Assembly: GCA_001179505.1 (NCBI GenBank)
Contig: CDMY01000908.1
Location: 200,835-240,671, forward strand
Direction: 5' to 3'
Source: Vitrella brassicaformis
Taxonomy: Eukaryota > Sar > Vitrellaceae
Length of the DNA stretch: 39,837 nucleotides
This document shows positions 22,549 through 33,131 of this stretch, one piece after another. The notes below the pieces were generated by a model. It did not search any database. It had not been told where the DNA came from and saw nothing but the letters and a program-made list of their open reading frames with translations. Positions within the stretch are counted from its first letter, which is position 1, and every line of letters starts with the position of its first letter. The position numbers were made by a program, and so were the translations under genes.

Positions 22549-23035
22549 TTGTTTGTGCCGTCCTCGACTAAGATGTAATCTGACAGGGAGACGCACAGAC
22601 ATTCGCATAAGACACGTTGACGCATTGACTCGTGCCTGCTGACTGCGCGGGCTCGATACTTACCGGGTTTTATGTCCCTGTGCACACACTGCTGCGAATG
22701 CATGTACGCAAGGGCCGACAGGATCTGCTTGGCGATATGGAGGTAGAAAGAGGTGGGCAGGTGCTTTGTCACCATCTTGTCCAGGCTGCGGCCGTGTATG
22801 TACGGCATGAAGAGGGCAGTGACGCCGTTGTTTAGCATCATGCCCTCGCAGCTGATGATGTTGGGGTGACTGAGCTTGGACAGGTTGATGGCTGATGCAA
22901 ACACACACACACACACACACGCACAGAGGGAAAGACAGACGGGCCAGAGGTTGACAGACACAAGTCGCTATCACTTCTGTCCTTCCTACAGACATCATAC
23001 CTTTGTTCGTGACCCACACCATTGGCCTGCGCCAC
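22549..23035 (-). pseudogene. Inverted, near-identical kinase fragment
   Basis: Reverse-complement copy of 17419-17906. It has the end of exon 1, intron 1, all of exon 2 with the HRDIKP motif, intron 2 and the first part of exon 3, then breaks after GGTCTAC and runs straight into the N-terminal coding part of the decayed paralogue. It lacks a start, most of exon 1 and everything after the beginning of exon 3. Differences by eye include one base in exon 2 (Gly to Ser after NII) and GACAAC to GATTAC at the DN of exon 3. Confidence 0.9.
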
Positions 23036-24327
23036 TTGTGCGGCGATGGTAATACGAGGTCTGTATGAAGTCCATCAGAGAGCTTTCAGATGTAAAATAT
23101 AGGCAGCAATCTGGAAGCAGGAGATTGACACGTGTGCACGTGTGTGTGTGTGTGTGTGTGTGTGAATGTGTGCGTGAAACTACCGTCGGGGGGCTTGGTG
23201 GGTTGGAGGAGCTTGTGTGGGTCGGGTGAGTGAATATTGTCACTGCCACCTGAACACGAGACATGAGGACAGAGGCATGACAGATGTGTCCTTCCCTGTG
23301 TTGCCAGCGTACCTTCGCTTGCCGTTGGCTGCCGGCGTTTGAAATCCCGTGTAGCAGGAGGCGTACTCAGCTGGTCGAGTACCAACGGCCTCGGCAGATT
23401 CTCCGCTGGTATCTTGTCCGTAGCAACCAATATTCCCAGCTTGAGTTGCATCGCCAGCCCCTCGGCATGGAATAGCTCCATTAAGAGAGGCAGAACGGGC
23501 AGCAGGTGGGTCATGTCCGTGTGTGTCTTGCGGGAAAAGTATGCCAAGACCATGGGCAGCACCACAGTCAGTGTTCCCCTCTCGTAGGCCTCCTTCAGGA
23601 CGGTCTCCCAGCTGATTTGAGAGGCGGCAACAGGCGTGCCCAGCCCCCATGAAATAGCGGAGAGGAAACCCCCGAGGTTCTTGAGGCAGTCTCGGTACGC
23701 CTTGTCGTCCTCGTTCTCTGCGGCTGGATCCGCAAAGTCTAGCAAGCGACGAATGACATCAATCTGAGATCATGCATTGCACATGACGCACATGAGAGGG
23801 AATCTGTAGTGTGTCTGTCTGCGTTGCTGACGTGATTTGGCCTACAAGTGCATGTCTCACGAACTCTTGCTCGACACCCCGATTCAGTCCCTCGACCAGC
23901 TGCGCCAAAACAGTGTGGCTTGACGGAAAGCAGGAAGCCCTCAAGGCGATCAGATGGACGAGCCACTTGAAGTGGTCTTGGGTGATGGCGAGGAGGATTT
24001 CGCTCCCCTGAGAAGCAACACACACACGAACACACACACGCATACACGCACACAAACAAAGAAACAACCAACTCGTCTGAGTGTGTGTCGGCCATCATTG
24101 TTTGTACTCACCTTGCATCGGGGGCAGCAGCAATTGTTTCCATCGTTGCCTGAGTCGACATCGGTGACAGAATTCATGGACATTGGAGAGAATTCGAACG
24201 ACCTCCTCACGAGGTTCCACAATAACCATTTCCTCCCCAATCCCTTTGAAGCAGACAGATAGGTGGCTGTAACAGCTGATATCATATTGAGGGTCAGTAG
24301 GCCATCAGGTTGAGATGGGTCAGCCAT
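22995..24327 (-). CDS. Truncated CNOT1-like protein (MIF4G-type domain of CCR4-NOT scaffold), about 336 aa
   Basis: CNOT1 is the scaffold of the CCR4-NOT deadenylase complex. Exons 24327-24112, 24007-23846, 23763-23313, 23249-23184 and 23110-22995 close in phase for 336 residues. The central exon matches the CNOT1 middle domain by pattern: RDCLKNLGGFLSAISWG, ISWETVLKEAYERGTLTVVL, then PVLPLLMELF, LAMQLKLGILV and PAENLPRP, corresponding to the NCLKNLG/LLLEAY/LNLKFEIEVL/ELKPGNLL landmarks of that family. CNOT1 proteins are usually over 2000 residues, so this is a fragment or a single-domain paralogue. The C terminus runs into the kinase duplicate and its TGA lies in that duplicate's intron donor (GGTATGATG). 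The first exon (MADPSQPDGLLTLNMI) is unlike CNOT1. A full-length copy presumably exists elsewhere. Confidence 0.7.
23078..23113 (-). repeat. Dispersed short element, copy C
   Basis: Overlaps the acceptor and first codons of the last exon of the CNOT1-like gene (CCAG then ATTGCTGCC on the minus strand). See copies A and B. Confidence 0.5.
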
Positions 24328-24545
24328 CTCCCTGTTGTGCTGCAGCCGAGGTGATGGGGTGGGGGAGGAGGGGAAGGTGGCGGGGCAGGGAGAATGGGAT
24401 GCGCACGGGCGTTCGTAGGAAGATGATCCTCTTGAATGATCCTGCAACCAAAGAGGAAAAAAAAAAGAAAAGAAAAAAAAAGAGAAATCGCGAAATTCTC
24501 GACGATTTCCCTGCTCCTCCTTTGGACCTTTTTGTCGCTCGGGAA
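24328..24545. promoter_or_regulatory. Divergent promoter with a homopurine tract
   Basis: The 218 bp between the CNOT1-like start (24327, minus) and the LRR gene start (24546, plus) must hold both promoters. It contains a GGGG(A)GG-rich block at 24355-24385 and an almost uninterrupted A/G tract at 24452-24488. No TATA box recognised. Confidence 0.5.
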
Positions 24546-27500
24546 ATGCACAGGGCCACGACAGAGATGCAGTCGGCCACGGAGGGCCCTCTGTCTTCGT
24601 CAAAGACCAGCCCCCTACCCCAGAACTTCAAGGCTGCTGCCGGGAAGTATCAGCCCATGCTGCGGAACAAGAGTGCCTCGGCCTCGGCATCCGGCATGGA
24701 CCTGGAGCATTTCGACCACTCCGACGACAGCAACATGAGCCAGGTGCCCATCATTGGCTTCTTCGAACTCACAGCCCCGGGATTGCAGCAGGTCAGTTAG
24801 AGAACACCAGCTGATCTGTTGCTGTGGGGATGATCATTCGGTGACGGTCGTGTGTACATGCAGCTTCGAGGCGACCAGAGTATCCCTCTCGGTGCCATAT
24901 CTATGACCCCCGCCCAGACACGCGAGCAATCGCTTGCTCCCCCAAAGCAGCCGGGGGTCAACTTTGCCATGGGAGGCAAGAGGCGGACATCTCTGTCGTC
25001 TGCAGGGGGCGATCGGGAGAGAATTCCCTTCCGCGACGTGTCCATGGTCAGCGGCGGGCGAAGGGGATCTCGTGAGAGCGTTGCAACCACCACGCTTCGC
25101 GGAAGGGGTGGTCGATGCGGCGACCTGGTTATAAGATGGCAGTCGCTCATCAAGAGGTTGCCGTTCGTTGCTAAGGCCATCACTGCATTCTATCGGTGAG
25201 TAAGCGCTTGCAGATGGATACAGCATGCATCTGTGTGCATCCTCCACCAAATATGATACGTGAACTGTTCAGGATAATATATGTGGTCGACTATTACCTT
25301 GATGCGGTTGTGGCTGAGGGTCTGTACGAGCAGGCTGAGGAGGGCAGCTACCCGTACCTGTTTTACTTGCTGATGGTAAGCTCTATTGACAGCTACACCG
25401 ACTGAGCACATCGCAAAATGACCTCCCTCTTTCATGTGTCCATCCGCTGACATCATGGTGGATCAGGTCATTCGATTGTCGTCCCATTCGGCGTACTCGT
25501 AGCGCTTCTCTTTGGGGCGTACTCGAAGATTTATGTCTTTGACCCAGGTAGGTAGCTGTGAAAAGGGACAGGGGGGCTGCAGATGGCAGAGACATTTATC
25601 CTTTGTCAATATGTTGTGTCGAGCAGTTCGGAAGTTCAACAAGATTGAGCGATTCTTCCTGCTGACGTTTTACCCTATCATCGTATCGATTGCATGTCTC
25701 ACCACCGACATCGCCCTCGCAACATGGTGCCACGCACGCCACAGAGCCATTCAGCACAAGCGTCTCACACATTGCGTACAAATTATCTGCTGTCAGGTAC
25801 GTAGTCAACGATCTGGAGGACACGAAGCTGCTTCAGTTCTACAACCAATTGCGGTCTCTCGTAGTGACCATCGCAGCCACGCCTATCCAGCTCGGCCTGC
25901 AAATTGCAATCATTTTCCTCGCCAATGTACGCGAGCAACAGAGGAAGAAGGAAAAATCACATGGGCAGTGGGATGGTGCGGTGCATTCATGCACTTCAGG
26001 AGCCGCCATCCGCCGACTTCATGGTGGGTGTTCTGATATCGGTCATCCGAGGGGTGGGCTCTATCAGGTAAGCTAATGGTTGAGGTGAGTGAGACACACA
26101 TGCTCCCATAGCCGTCTGCTGTCCTCTGATTGCTCAGTGCGATCGTCGTCAACGCCCACGTGAGACAGCTGAGTGTTTGGAGCTATATGGAGGTGGTCAT
26201 CAACCTGGGCGTTGGCCAGCTGCCCTTCCTGGGCGGCATCAAGAAAGATAAAATAAGATTTGCCACATACGATAACATGGAGCTGGACCCCCTGGTCAGA
26301 TGAGTCCCACTGACAGCGTCACGGCGGCCATACACAGATACGTCGTCTGTCTCATTCTTTGCAGGATTTGGGTCAGCTGAGCAAAGCGCTGAAGGACAAC
26401 CGATCTCTTGTGGTGCTGAAGGCCAACAACTGCGGCATCCAACACATGACGGTCGACCCCATGTTAAGATCTGACTCGGGTAAAAGAGAGGCATACATCA
26501 CTTGGTCCTTCTTCGTCAACCTGTATCCTTGTCATTTCAGCACGCTCTCACGTACTGTCGGCCTCGGGTGAGTGCTAGACAGACGGATATACCAGACGGA
26601 CTCACAGCGACTTCATGTTTGTGTCTTCTCGGTGCAGGCCGGTCGCGAGCGCAATCCGTCTTCTCAGACAGATCCAGTGGCCTAGATGCACGGCAGGCGG
26701 CATACCTAGAAGGAGCAGACGCGCTTGAAGAGCCAAAGACCGACTACGTAACACACATCCACCCATTGCGCCACAAATTCAATCTCAGATGTGTATTCGG
26801 GTTTTTGTGTGTACAGGTCCGGGCCAAGCGGATGTCGAGCGGCAATGTACCCAGTCGGGGCGTGGCAGCAACCAAGTTCCTGATGGCGTGTGCCAAATCC
26901 AAGTCACTGCAGCAGCTTGATCTGGCAGAAAACCAGGTGAGATCCATCTCATAGAGCACACAGACGACAGGGACGCTTCATTTGGTTTGTGTCTCGTGTT
27001 CAGATCCCTCATAAGCCGCTAAAGCGGCTGTTGGCCGGCAACAAGAAGCTGAAGTCGCTTTCGCTCGCCAACAATAGGCTAGGAGACAAAGGTGAGCGCG
27101 TGCACATCCATAAGCTGTATGTGTGTTGACCGCATCTGATACCTCCTGTATGTTTGTGTGCAGGTGCCGCCACGCTGTGTGAGGGTCTGTGTGAGAACCG
27201 CGTCTTGGAGTACCTGGATATCTCCGGCAACGCGATTCACGGAGACATTGTCCTCACTCTCGCAAATGCCATCGCACAGTCGCAGATCAAATCGCTCGAC
27301 CTCAACAGAAACTGTCAGTCAGACCGACAACACAGCACACCACATGCAGGCCCACAGGCAACGAGCGTCCCTCCCCTCTCTCTCTGTGTGTTGTGCAGTC
27401 ATCGGCCCGGCCATGACGGTGAAGTTCGTGAGTGTGCTGAAGGAGGCAGAGAGCGTCTCGCTGCAGCACCTCTCATACGCAGGCAACTTCACCAAGGTCA

Positions 27501-28854
27501 GAAGCAAAAACCAGCCACAAGTTAGGCATCAACGGTCTCTCTCTCCACCTGTCTGTGTGCAGGACAGCGGTGCTCTCGCATTCGCCGAGTGGTTGGAGAA
27601 AGAGCCCCCTCCGCCGATGGAGGAGCTGGACTTGAGCAAAAACTACATCACACGGGAGGGCCTTTTCGGCCTCAAACGTGCCGTTCTCTCGCAGCAGCCA
27701 AAGGTCATGGCAAACCTGGTGCTGCTCGATAATCTTATCTGGGGTAAGACGGCCACTTGCGAGGGAGAGAGAGAGAGACATGGGTGGCTTCGTCTCAAAC
27801 GTGCTGTGTAGAGGACACTCTGACAGAGTTGCCGCCCGACGCGCTGGTGGTCATGTCGGTCAACACAATGCCGCACAAGGAGAAAGAGCCGCCGGCCATG
27901 CAGAGGGAAGCGACGGTCGCATCATCCTCAACAGTCAGGACGGCAGAGGACCTCGAGCTAGAGAGAGCCGAGTTCACCGACTCATACAGGACACACGTCG
28001 CACTGCAGGTGGGCGTCCATCCCCACCCATATACAGCTTTCTGAGCGACATGTGTGTCTTTTCTCCCGCCTCAGGACCACCAGCACAAAAGGTTGTTCGA
28101 CATTCTCAACGCCATAATCGATTGCCGCATCGAGATACACCAAGCCAGGCTTACTGAGCTCGAGGCATCGCCACAACCACCAAAAGACAACAACAACAAC
28201 GACGACGTTGCAATCGCCATCCGGACTCAGATGTGCCGGTAGAAGGGCCAATTGCCAGAGTGTCCTTGGAGAACTTCCCGCCTGCCCATGCCCATATCGA
28301 CGGCAGCCGGCCTGAGAACCAGAGCCAGAGTGTGTCGGACGTGGGTATGGAGGAGATAGACTTGGAGAGGGCCAGCACTGTGGTTGAGACGCCAGAGCAG
28401 CGGATGATGCACCTGCTGGAAGTATATAAGAGACAGAGGGAGAGAGGGGGAGACACACATTACCCTCTCTGTGTGTGTCTGTGTGTGTGTATAGGAGTTG
28501 GTTGGGTATACGATTTTTCATTTCCACGACGAGGAGAACATGTTCATCAAGCACCAGCTGCCCGCCAAGCGCATGACGCGCCACGTCCGCTTCCACCAGG
28601 CCCTCGTCGAGAAAGTCGGAGACGTCCTGCTCACCGTCGACTTCACCAGAATGGCGGTCGGTCAGCCTGTGTGTGTCTGTATGTCTCAAAGTGTGTGTGT
28701 GTGTGTGTGTTGATGCTCATGCGCGTGTGTGCAGGTGTGGGACGACTTGATAGCGTTTTTGAAGGACTGGCTGGTGCTGCACATCATCAATGTCGACCAG
28801 AAGGACTCTGCGCTCATACTACAGAGGCAGAACAAGTGGAAGTACATCCCGTGA
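24546..28854 (+). CDS. Multi-pass membrane protein with leucine-rich repeats, about 970 aa
   Basis: About 20 exons starting 24546-24791, 24864-25195, 25273-25375, 25467-25547, 25627-25726, 25797-25926, 26000-26067, 26138-26294, 26365-26479, 26638-26747, 26817-26936, 27004-27091, 27164-27313, 27399-27496, 27563-27743, 27812-28008 and ending 28735-28854. The N-terminal 190 residues are polar. Hydrophobic spans follow (HSIVVPFGVLVALLFGAY; FFLLTFYPIIVSIACL; LVVTIAATPIQLGLQIAIIF; FMVGVLISVIRGVGSI). Then come LRRs of ribonuclease-inhibitor type (LQQLDLAENQ, LKSLSLANNRLGDKG, LEYLDISGNAIHGD, IKSLDLNRN, MEELDLSKNYITREG) and a helical C terminus. Two junctions do not close: exon 25375 to 25467, and the frame change near 28205-28235. 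Either exons are unseen or the copy carries frame errors. A membrane receptor or scaffold is an inference. Confidence 0.78.
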
Positions 28855-30329
28855 GTTTTTCCCCTGACTCCTCGGTTTTCAGGCTGTGTCTCAGCTCGGT
28901 CTGTCCTCCTTATTTTTTTGCCTTTGTTGAAGACCGCAGTGCACGTGTGACGTGTGCGTGGGAGTGTGTCTGTGTGTGTGTTTCTTCTACATGGTGTGAT
29001 GCTGGGAGCGATGGTCAGTCGGGCGGCCTGCTGTTCGAGCTCCTCGACGATGAGCTAATTTGCACTGGTTTGAAATGATGACGTATGGGCACTGTCCAGT
29101 CCACACGATGATGCAACGATGCATCACCTCACTCCCCCGCCCCCCCGACCTGTCTGTCTGTCGAGCAGCCTATACACTCATACGATTACGTGTGTATAAG
29201 CCAAGTGAGCGTCAGCTGAATCCTCTCGCTCTCAGTTGTGCCTTCGTTCATTCCCCGGCCCCACTCTCTCTCTCTCTCTCTCTCTTTATTCACACACACT
29301 TGTTTGTCTCTCCTCCACTCCAGCTATCCATCGTTCGTCTATTGACAGACACCGACCGACACAGAAGAGACTGTATTCAGCCACACAAGTAAGTACGTGA
29401 CCAACACACACACACACACACACAGACACACACAGGCAGGCAGACTGAGCACTTTTGTGACATACGTACATCCAAGCAAACAAACAAGTAGGGGCAAGTA
29501 GGTAAGTCGGCAGGGAGGTCATGTGTGTGCAGCTGAGGCTCGCTCATCTGTGCGCTCCCCTGCCCACATGCATTCGGGAGGGGGCCCGGCGTACTCAACA
29601 GTCCTAATTTGTGCATGCGGTCCAAGCACTGCACACCAGGCCTGTGTGTATATGGTCACTCATCGACTACACACGCCCATTCGTCTGCCTGTCTGATTAC
29701 GTACGTACCTTCAGGTGTCTGTGTGGGTGTGTGGGTGTGCGAGGGATGCAGGAGGCAAAAGCGAAGCAGCAGCAGGAAATGCGCGTACCCATCAATTCCC
29801 CTCCCTCCCTCCCTCGCTCCCCATTTGTCGCGCCAACCGCCAACCGGCCGACACCCACACCAGGTCGTGTGCGTGTTGGCCTATTGGCCGCCCCCAAACA
29901 AACCCACAGAGCAACACACACGTGCAACACAACACGCAACAGCCACGCACACATGAGTCGAATCGAATTGATTTGGGATTGCTGGTAGCCTGTCTCTCTG
30001 TCTGTCTGTGTGGATGGGTGGATGGGTGGCAAAAGCGGAGGAACAAAATTGCAGCAGCGAAACACAAACACACAGACACCCTCCCTCCCTCCGCCCTTCA
30101 GTTGCCGTGTGGTGCGATGAAAGAGTAAAAACAAAAAGATAACGACAACAAAAATGAGAGTGCGAGAGAGTGCGGTAGAGAGAGTTTGTGTATGTGTGTG
30201 TGGATGGCCCCATATAGATGACATAGACAAGGCTTTGGTTGTCCCATCATCACTTCCCCCCCCCCACCCACCGACCCACACACACACACAGGTACACAGA
30301 TACACCTGTTTGTTGATGTGTCTGTCTGT
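28855..30329. other. Convergent intergenic region, low complexity
   Basis: Between the LRR gene stop and the stop of the 30330-31153 gene. Holds (TC)n at 29267-29285, (AC)n at 29405-29424, CCCT runs and C-rich tracts. Open frames are repeat-driven and I support none of them. Confidence 0.6.
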
Positions 30330-31153
30330 CTAGCTACCCGGCCCCCTCAGCGCCTTCAGCCCCGCCACCTCTCCCACTCCCTCAACGCCGGCGTGCTGCT
30401 CCAAGAAGGCCAGACTGACCCTCATAAAGCTGCGGTCAGCAGCACTCGGTGTCAGGGAGGGCACCAGTCGCCAGGCGTTGGGCAGCAGCACCATCAGCAG
30501 CCCCACCAGAAGGCAGCACACAATGACGACGCGCAGCGTCACCTTGGCCCACTCTACACCGGTCTCGCTCACAAGATCCCCGCCACCGCCCCAGCCGCCC
30601 TTGGTGCCCTTGCTGTCGTCCACAGAGGGGTCGTTTGTGCGTGCGGGAGGGGTGGGCGGGCCCTTGTGGGAGATGCAGGAGAAGGGCGGGATGATGACCC
30701 GGATGTCTGTCGATGGGGTGGTGCTGGTCGACGGGGTTGAGATGGCGGCGGTCAGCTCGTGGTCCTCGGGAATGGTCTCCAGACGGAAGGCCGAGTCGCG
30801 AAACGACCGGTAGTGCCGCCGACTCTATGTGACACACACACGCACACGCACAACACCTCTCGCCACCCCCCTGTATGCCTCCCTCCCCCGAATGCGTCAC
30901 TCACCCGATACGCCCTCATAGCGGCCTTCTGCAGTAGGTGCGTCCTGGTCTTCCTCGGCCTGAAAGGCACGTAGCGTTTGCCGCCGCCGATGGGCGCGAG
31001 TGGGGAGAGTCCCGCAGAGTGGGCCTCCGTCAGGCGGCTCAGGCCCTTGCTGACGACATACTTGAGCGATGCGGGAGGGAGGAAGGGATCAGGAGAGTCT
31101 GAGGATGACGCCGCGAAGTCTGTGAGGCTGATGGTGCTGCCCCAATCAGGCAT
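30330..31153 (-). CDS. Single-span membrane protein, 247 aa, unknown
   Basis: Exons 31153-30905 and 30824-30330 join in phase for 247 residues. The N-terminal half is polar and basic (MPDWGSTISLTDFAASSSD; GGGKRYVPFRPRKTRTHLLQ) with no signal peptide. A Pro/Thr/Ser-rich linker and a Gly run (GGWGGGGD) come before one strong hydrophobic helix, VTLRVVIVCCLLVGLLMVLL (near residues 178-198). A short helical tail (FMRVSLAFLEQHAGVEG) follows. The layout fits a type II or tail-proximal anchored protein with a cytosolic regulatory N terminus. No family recognised. The GTGAGT donor and CACATAG acceptor are good matches to those of neighbouring genes. Confidence 0.75.
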
Positions 31154-31612
31154 CGCAGCCCCAGAGGGATCAGGGTGTGGCAGTTAGCGCCCGTTCCCTC
31201 GGGGAACTGCAGGTTGTCAACTTGTCCTTATTCCACGTCTGTGTGATCAGAGAGAGGAGGGGAAGCTGTTCTTGTGATGCGGAAGAGAGGAAAGGCGAAG
31301 GAAGAGCGAAGTTGATGTTTTGTTTGGGCGCGCTCACAAACGGCCGTTACGGCGACTGTTGTTTCTGTTCGTCCTTTAGTCACATGTGCACGATGGTTCG
31401 TCACGCTTTCTCATTCACTCCCATTGAGCGATCCATCCATCCAGTCGCCGGCCATGTGGTCCTGGACTGAATGTACTCTTCATGTCGAGTCTCACAGCCT
31501 GTCTGTGCGATTTGTTTCTCTGGTGTCTGCCTTCTCTGTGCGTCATTTTATATTTGTTTCACTCATCTATACGAAAAACCCATCACCAGAGGGTCAACCA
31601 CCGCCAACACAC
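31154..31612. other. Intergenic region
   Basis: Upstream region of the 30330-31153 gene and 3' end of the 31613-33131 gene. GTTAGCGCCCG at about 31180 loosely resembles the promoter motif, but is too weak to call. No gene seen. Confidence 0.5.
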
Positions 31613-33131
31613 TCACGTCGCTGCGGCCGGCTGGTCGCTCAGCACACGAGCCTTCAGTGTTGCCAGTGCATCTGCATGCTGCCTTTCGCGCTTGATGTGG
31701 ACGTAGAGGCCGAGCGCGAACACGGCGGCCCACAGCAGTGTCAGCGAGCCATCCTTGAAGCCCACCAGGCTACAGAAAGATAGACACACACATGATAACA
31801 GACAGACACACCTGTGTAGACATGGATGGACATGATCATCGTGTCATCGGCTGCTCACTTGAAGGAAGTCGGCAGGCTGAAGAATGAGATGAGGTCGTAA
31901 CTCTCGCGCTCGAACACTCCCACAGACAAGAGCATGAAGCCGCAACCTGCGCACACAGGGACACATGGATGGATGGATGGATGGGTAGATGATTGTTTGT
32001 GTCGTCATTTCATTCCACCTGCTGTGACGAGAAAAGATGACAGAAACGGGCCCAGAAACGTCAGGACGTCGAAGGCCTGTATGCCGACACATACATCCGC
32101 GCAGGGCGTGTTTCTGTCGGTTGGTTCATCTTTCGCCCACTTTGGGTTTGATCGCCGTCATGATGTAGTCGAGGAAGCTCAGTGCCGCCGACAGCACAAA
32201 CAGGCCGCTCAGGTAGCTAGACAGACAGACATACACTGCCATGTGAGTGTGTGTGTCTTTTTCTTTGTACATTGCGTTGATGACTTCTCCACTGAGCGTG
32301 GGTAGGACCAGACCAATCTGCAAGGACACACAAACAGGGATAACACATCACAGACGAGCTTCCTACCAGGCCGAGGCCCTTTGTCGGGATGAGGATGGCC
32401 GTCGCGGCGTGCAGCCAGTTGAGCCCAATGCCGATAGCGACTGGGACGAGAGGTTTGAGCTTGTCCGATTGGTACGCCATGACGACCTGAATGAAACACG
32501 TCCAGAGAGTCCCGCAGTGTCATCACAAATGGTGTCTCTTTCCCTTTTCTATCTCTCCTTACTGCAGTGATGATGAAGACTGCCGTTGCGATGGCGAGGC
32601 CGATCACACTCGACAGTGCCGGAATCACATTGACGAGCACCTGCACCGACACACAAGAGAGACACAGAGAGGCGTCCGGGATGAGACATGGCGTCTCTGT
32701 CACTCCAACCACGAGAGAGGCGAAGAAAGCGAAAAGGGATGCGGTCAGCGCCACAAACAGGTCCCTTCTGTCTCCCGAGGATGCGGTGAGGGCCATGAAC
32801 AAGTAAAACGCGATGATGAAGGCGTAGAGGAGAACCTGTGCATACAAAAATGAGATGAGATGAGAATGGACCGGCATTTGGTGCGCACCTGCACTGTGAC
32901 ATACATGCGGTCGATCAGGTGGACAGGGAGGGCGGCGAACTCCTCCTCGGCAGCAGCTGGCACCGCACCATGTGTCTCGTTGGTGGTCGGCTGTTGCTGG
33001 CGGCTCAGTATCAACATGCTGCGTGTGTGCGCGCCTGGGTGTGGTGACAGGGGGTAGTGCGAGTGACGGGCCAGCATGCGGGCATCAGACACCACGACGG
33101 AGAGCAGCGACAGTGCCGCCATCGCAGCCAT
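31613..33131 (-). CDS. Multi-pass membrane protein, 330 aa, nine exons, unknown
   Basis: Exons 33131-32889, 32835-32710, 32640-32563, 32486-32367, 32317-32271, 32216-32141, 32076-32019, 31946-31859 and 31769-31613 total 993 nt with exact closure. I first missed the 58-nt exon 32076-32019; adding it repaired the only phase conflict. The first exon has a short hydrophobic leader (MAAMAALSLLSVVVSDA) then a polar stretch. About seven to eight membrane segments follow: LLYAFIIAFYLFMALTA, LFVALTASLFAFFASLV, VIPALSSVIGLAIATAVFII, PVAIGIGLNWLHAATAILI, YLSGLFVLSAALSFLDYIM, FDVLTFLGPFLSSFLVTAG and LTLLWAAVFALGLYVHI. The tail is basic and soluble (KRERQHADALATLKAR). No transporter signature recognised; the leader would allow an ER or plastid-envelope location. 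Confidence 0.8.

Noticed and set aside
22995-24600. Minus-strand frame upstream of 24327 (FFFFSFFF-rich) as an N-terminal extension of the CNOT1-like protein
   Set aside because: It is the translated homopurine tract of the divergent promoter; ATG 24327 gives a sensible exon with a good donor.
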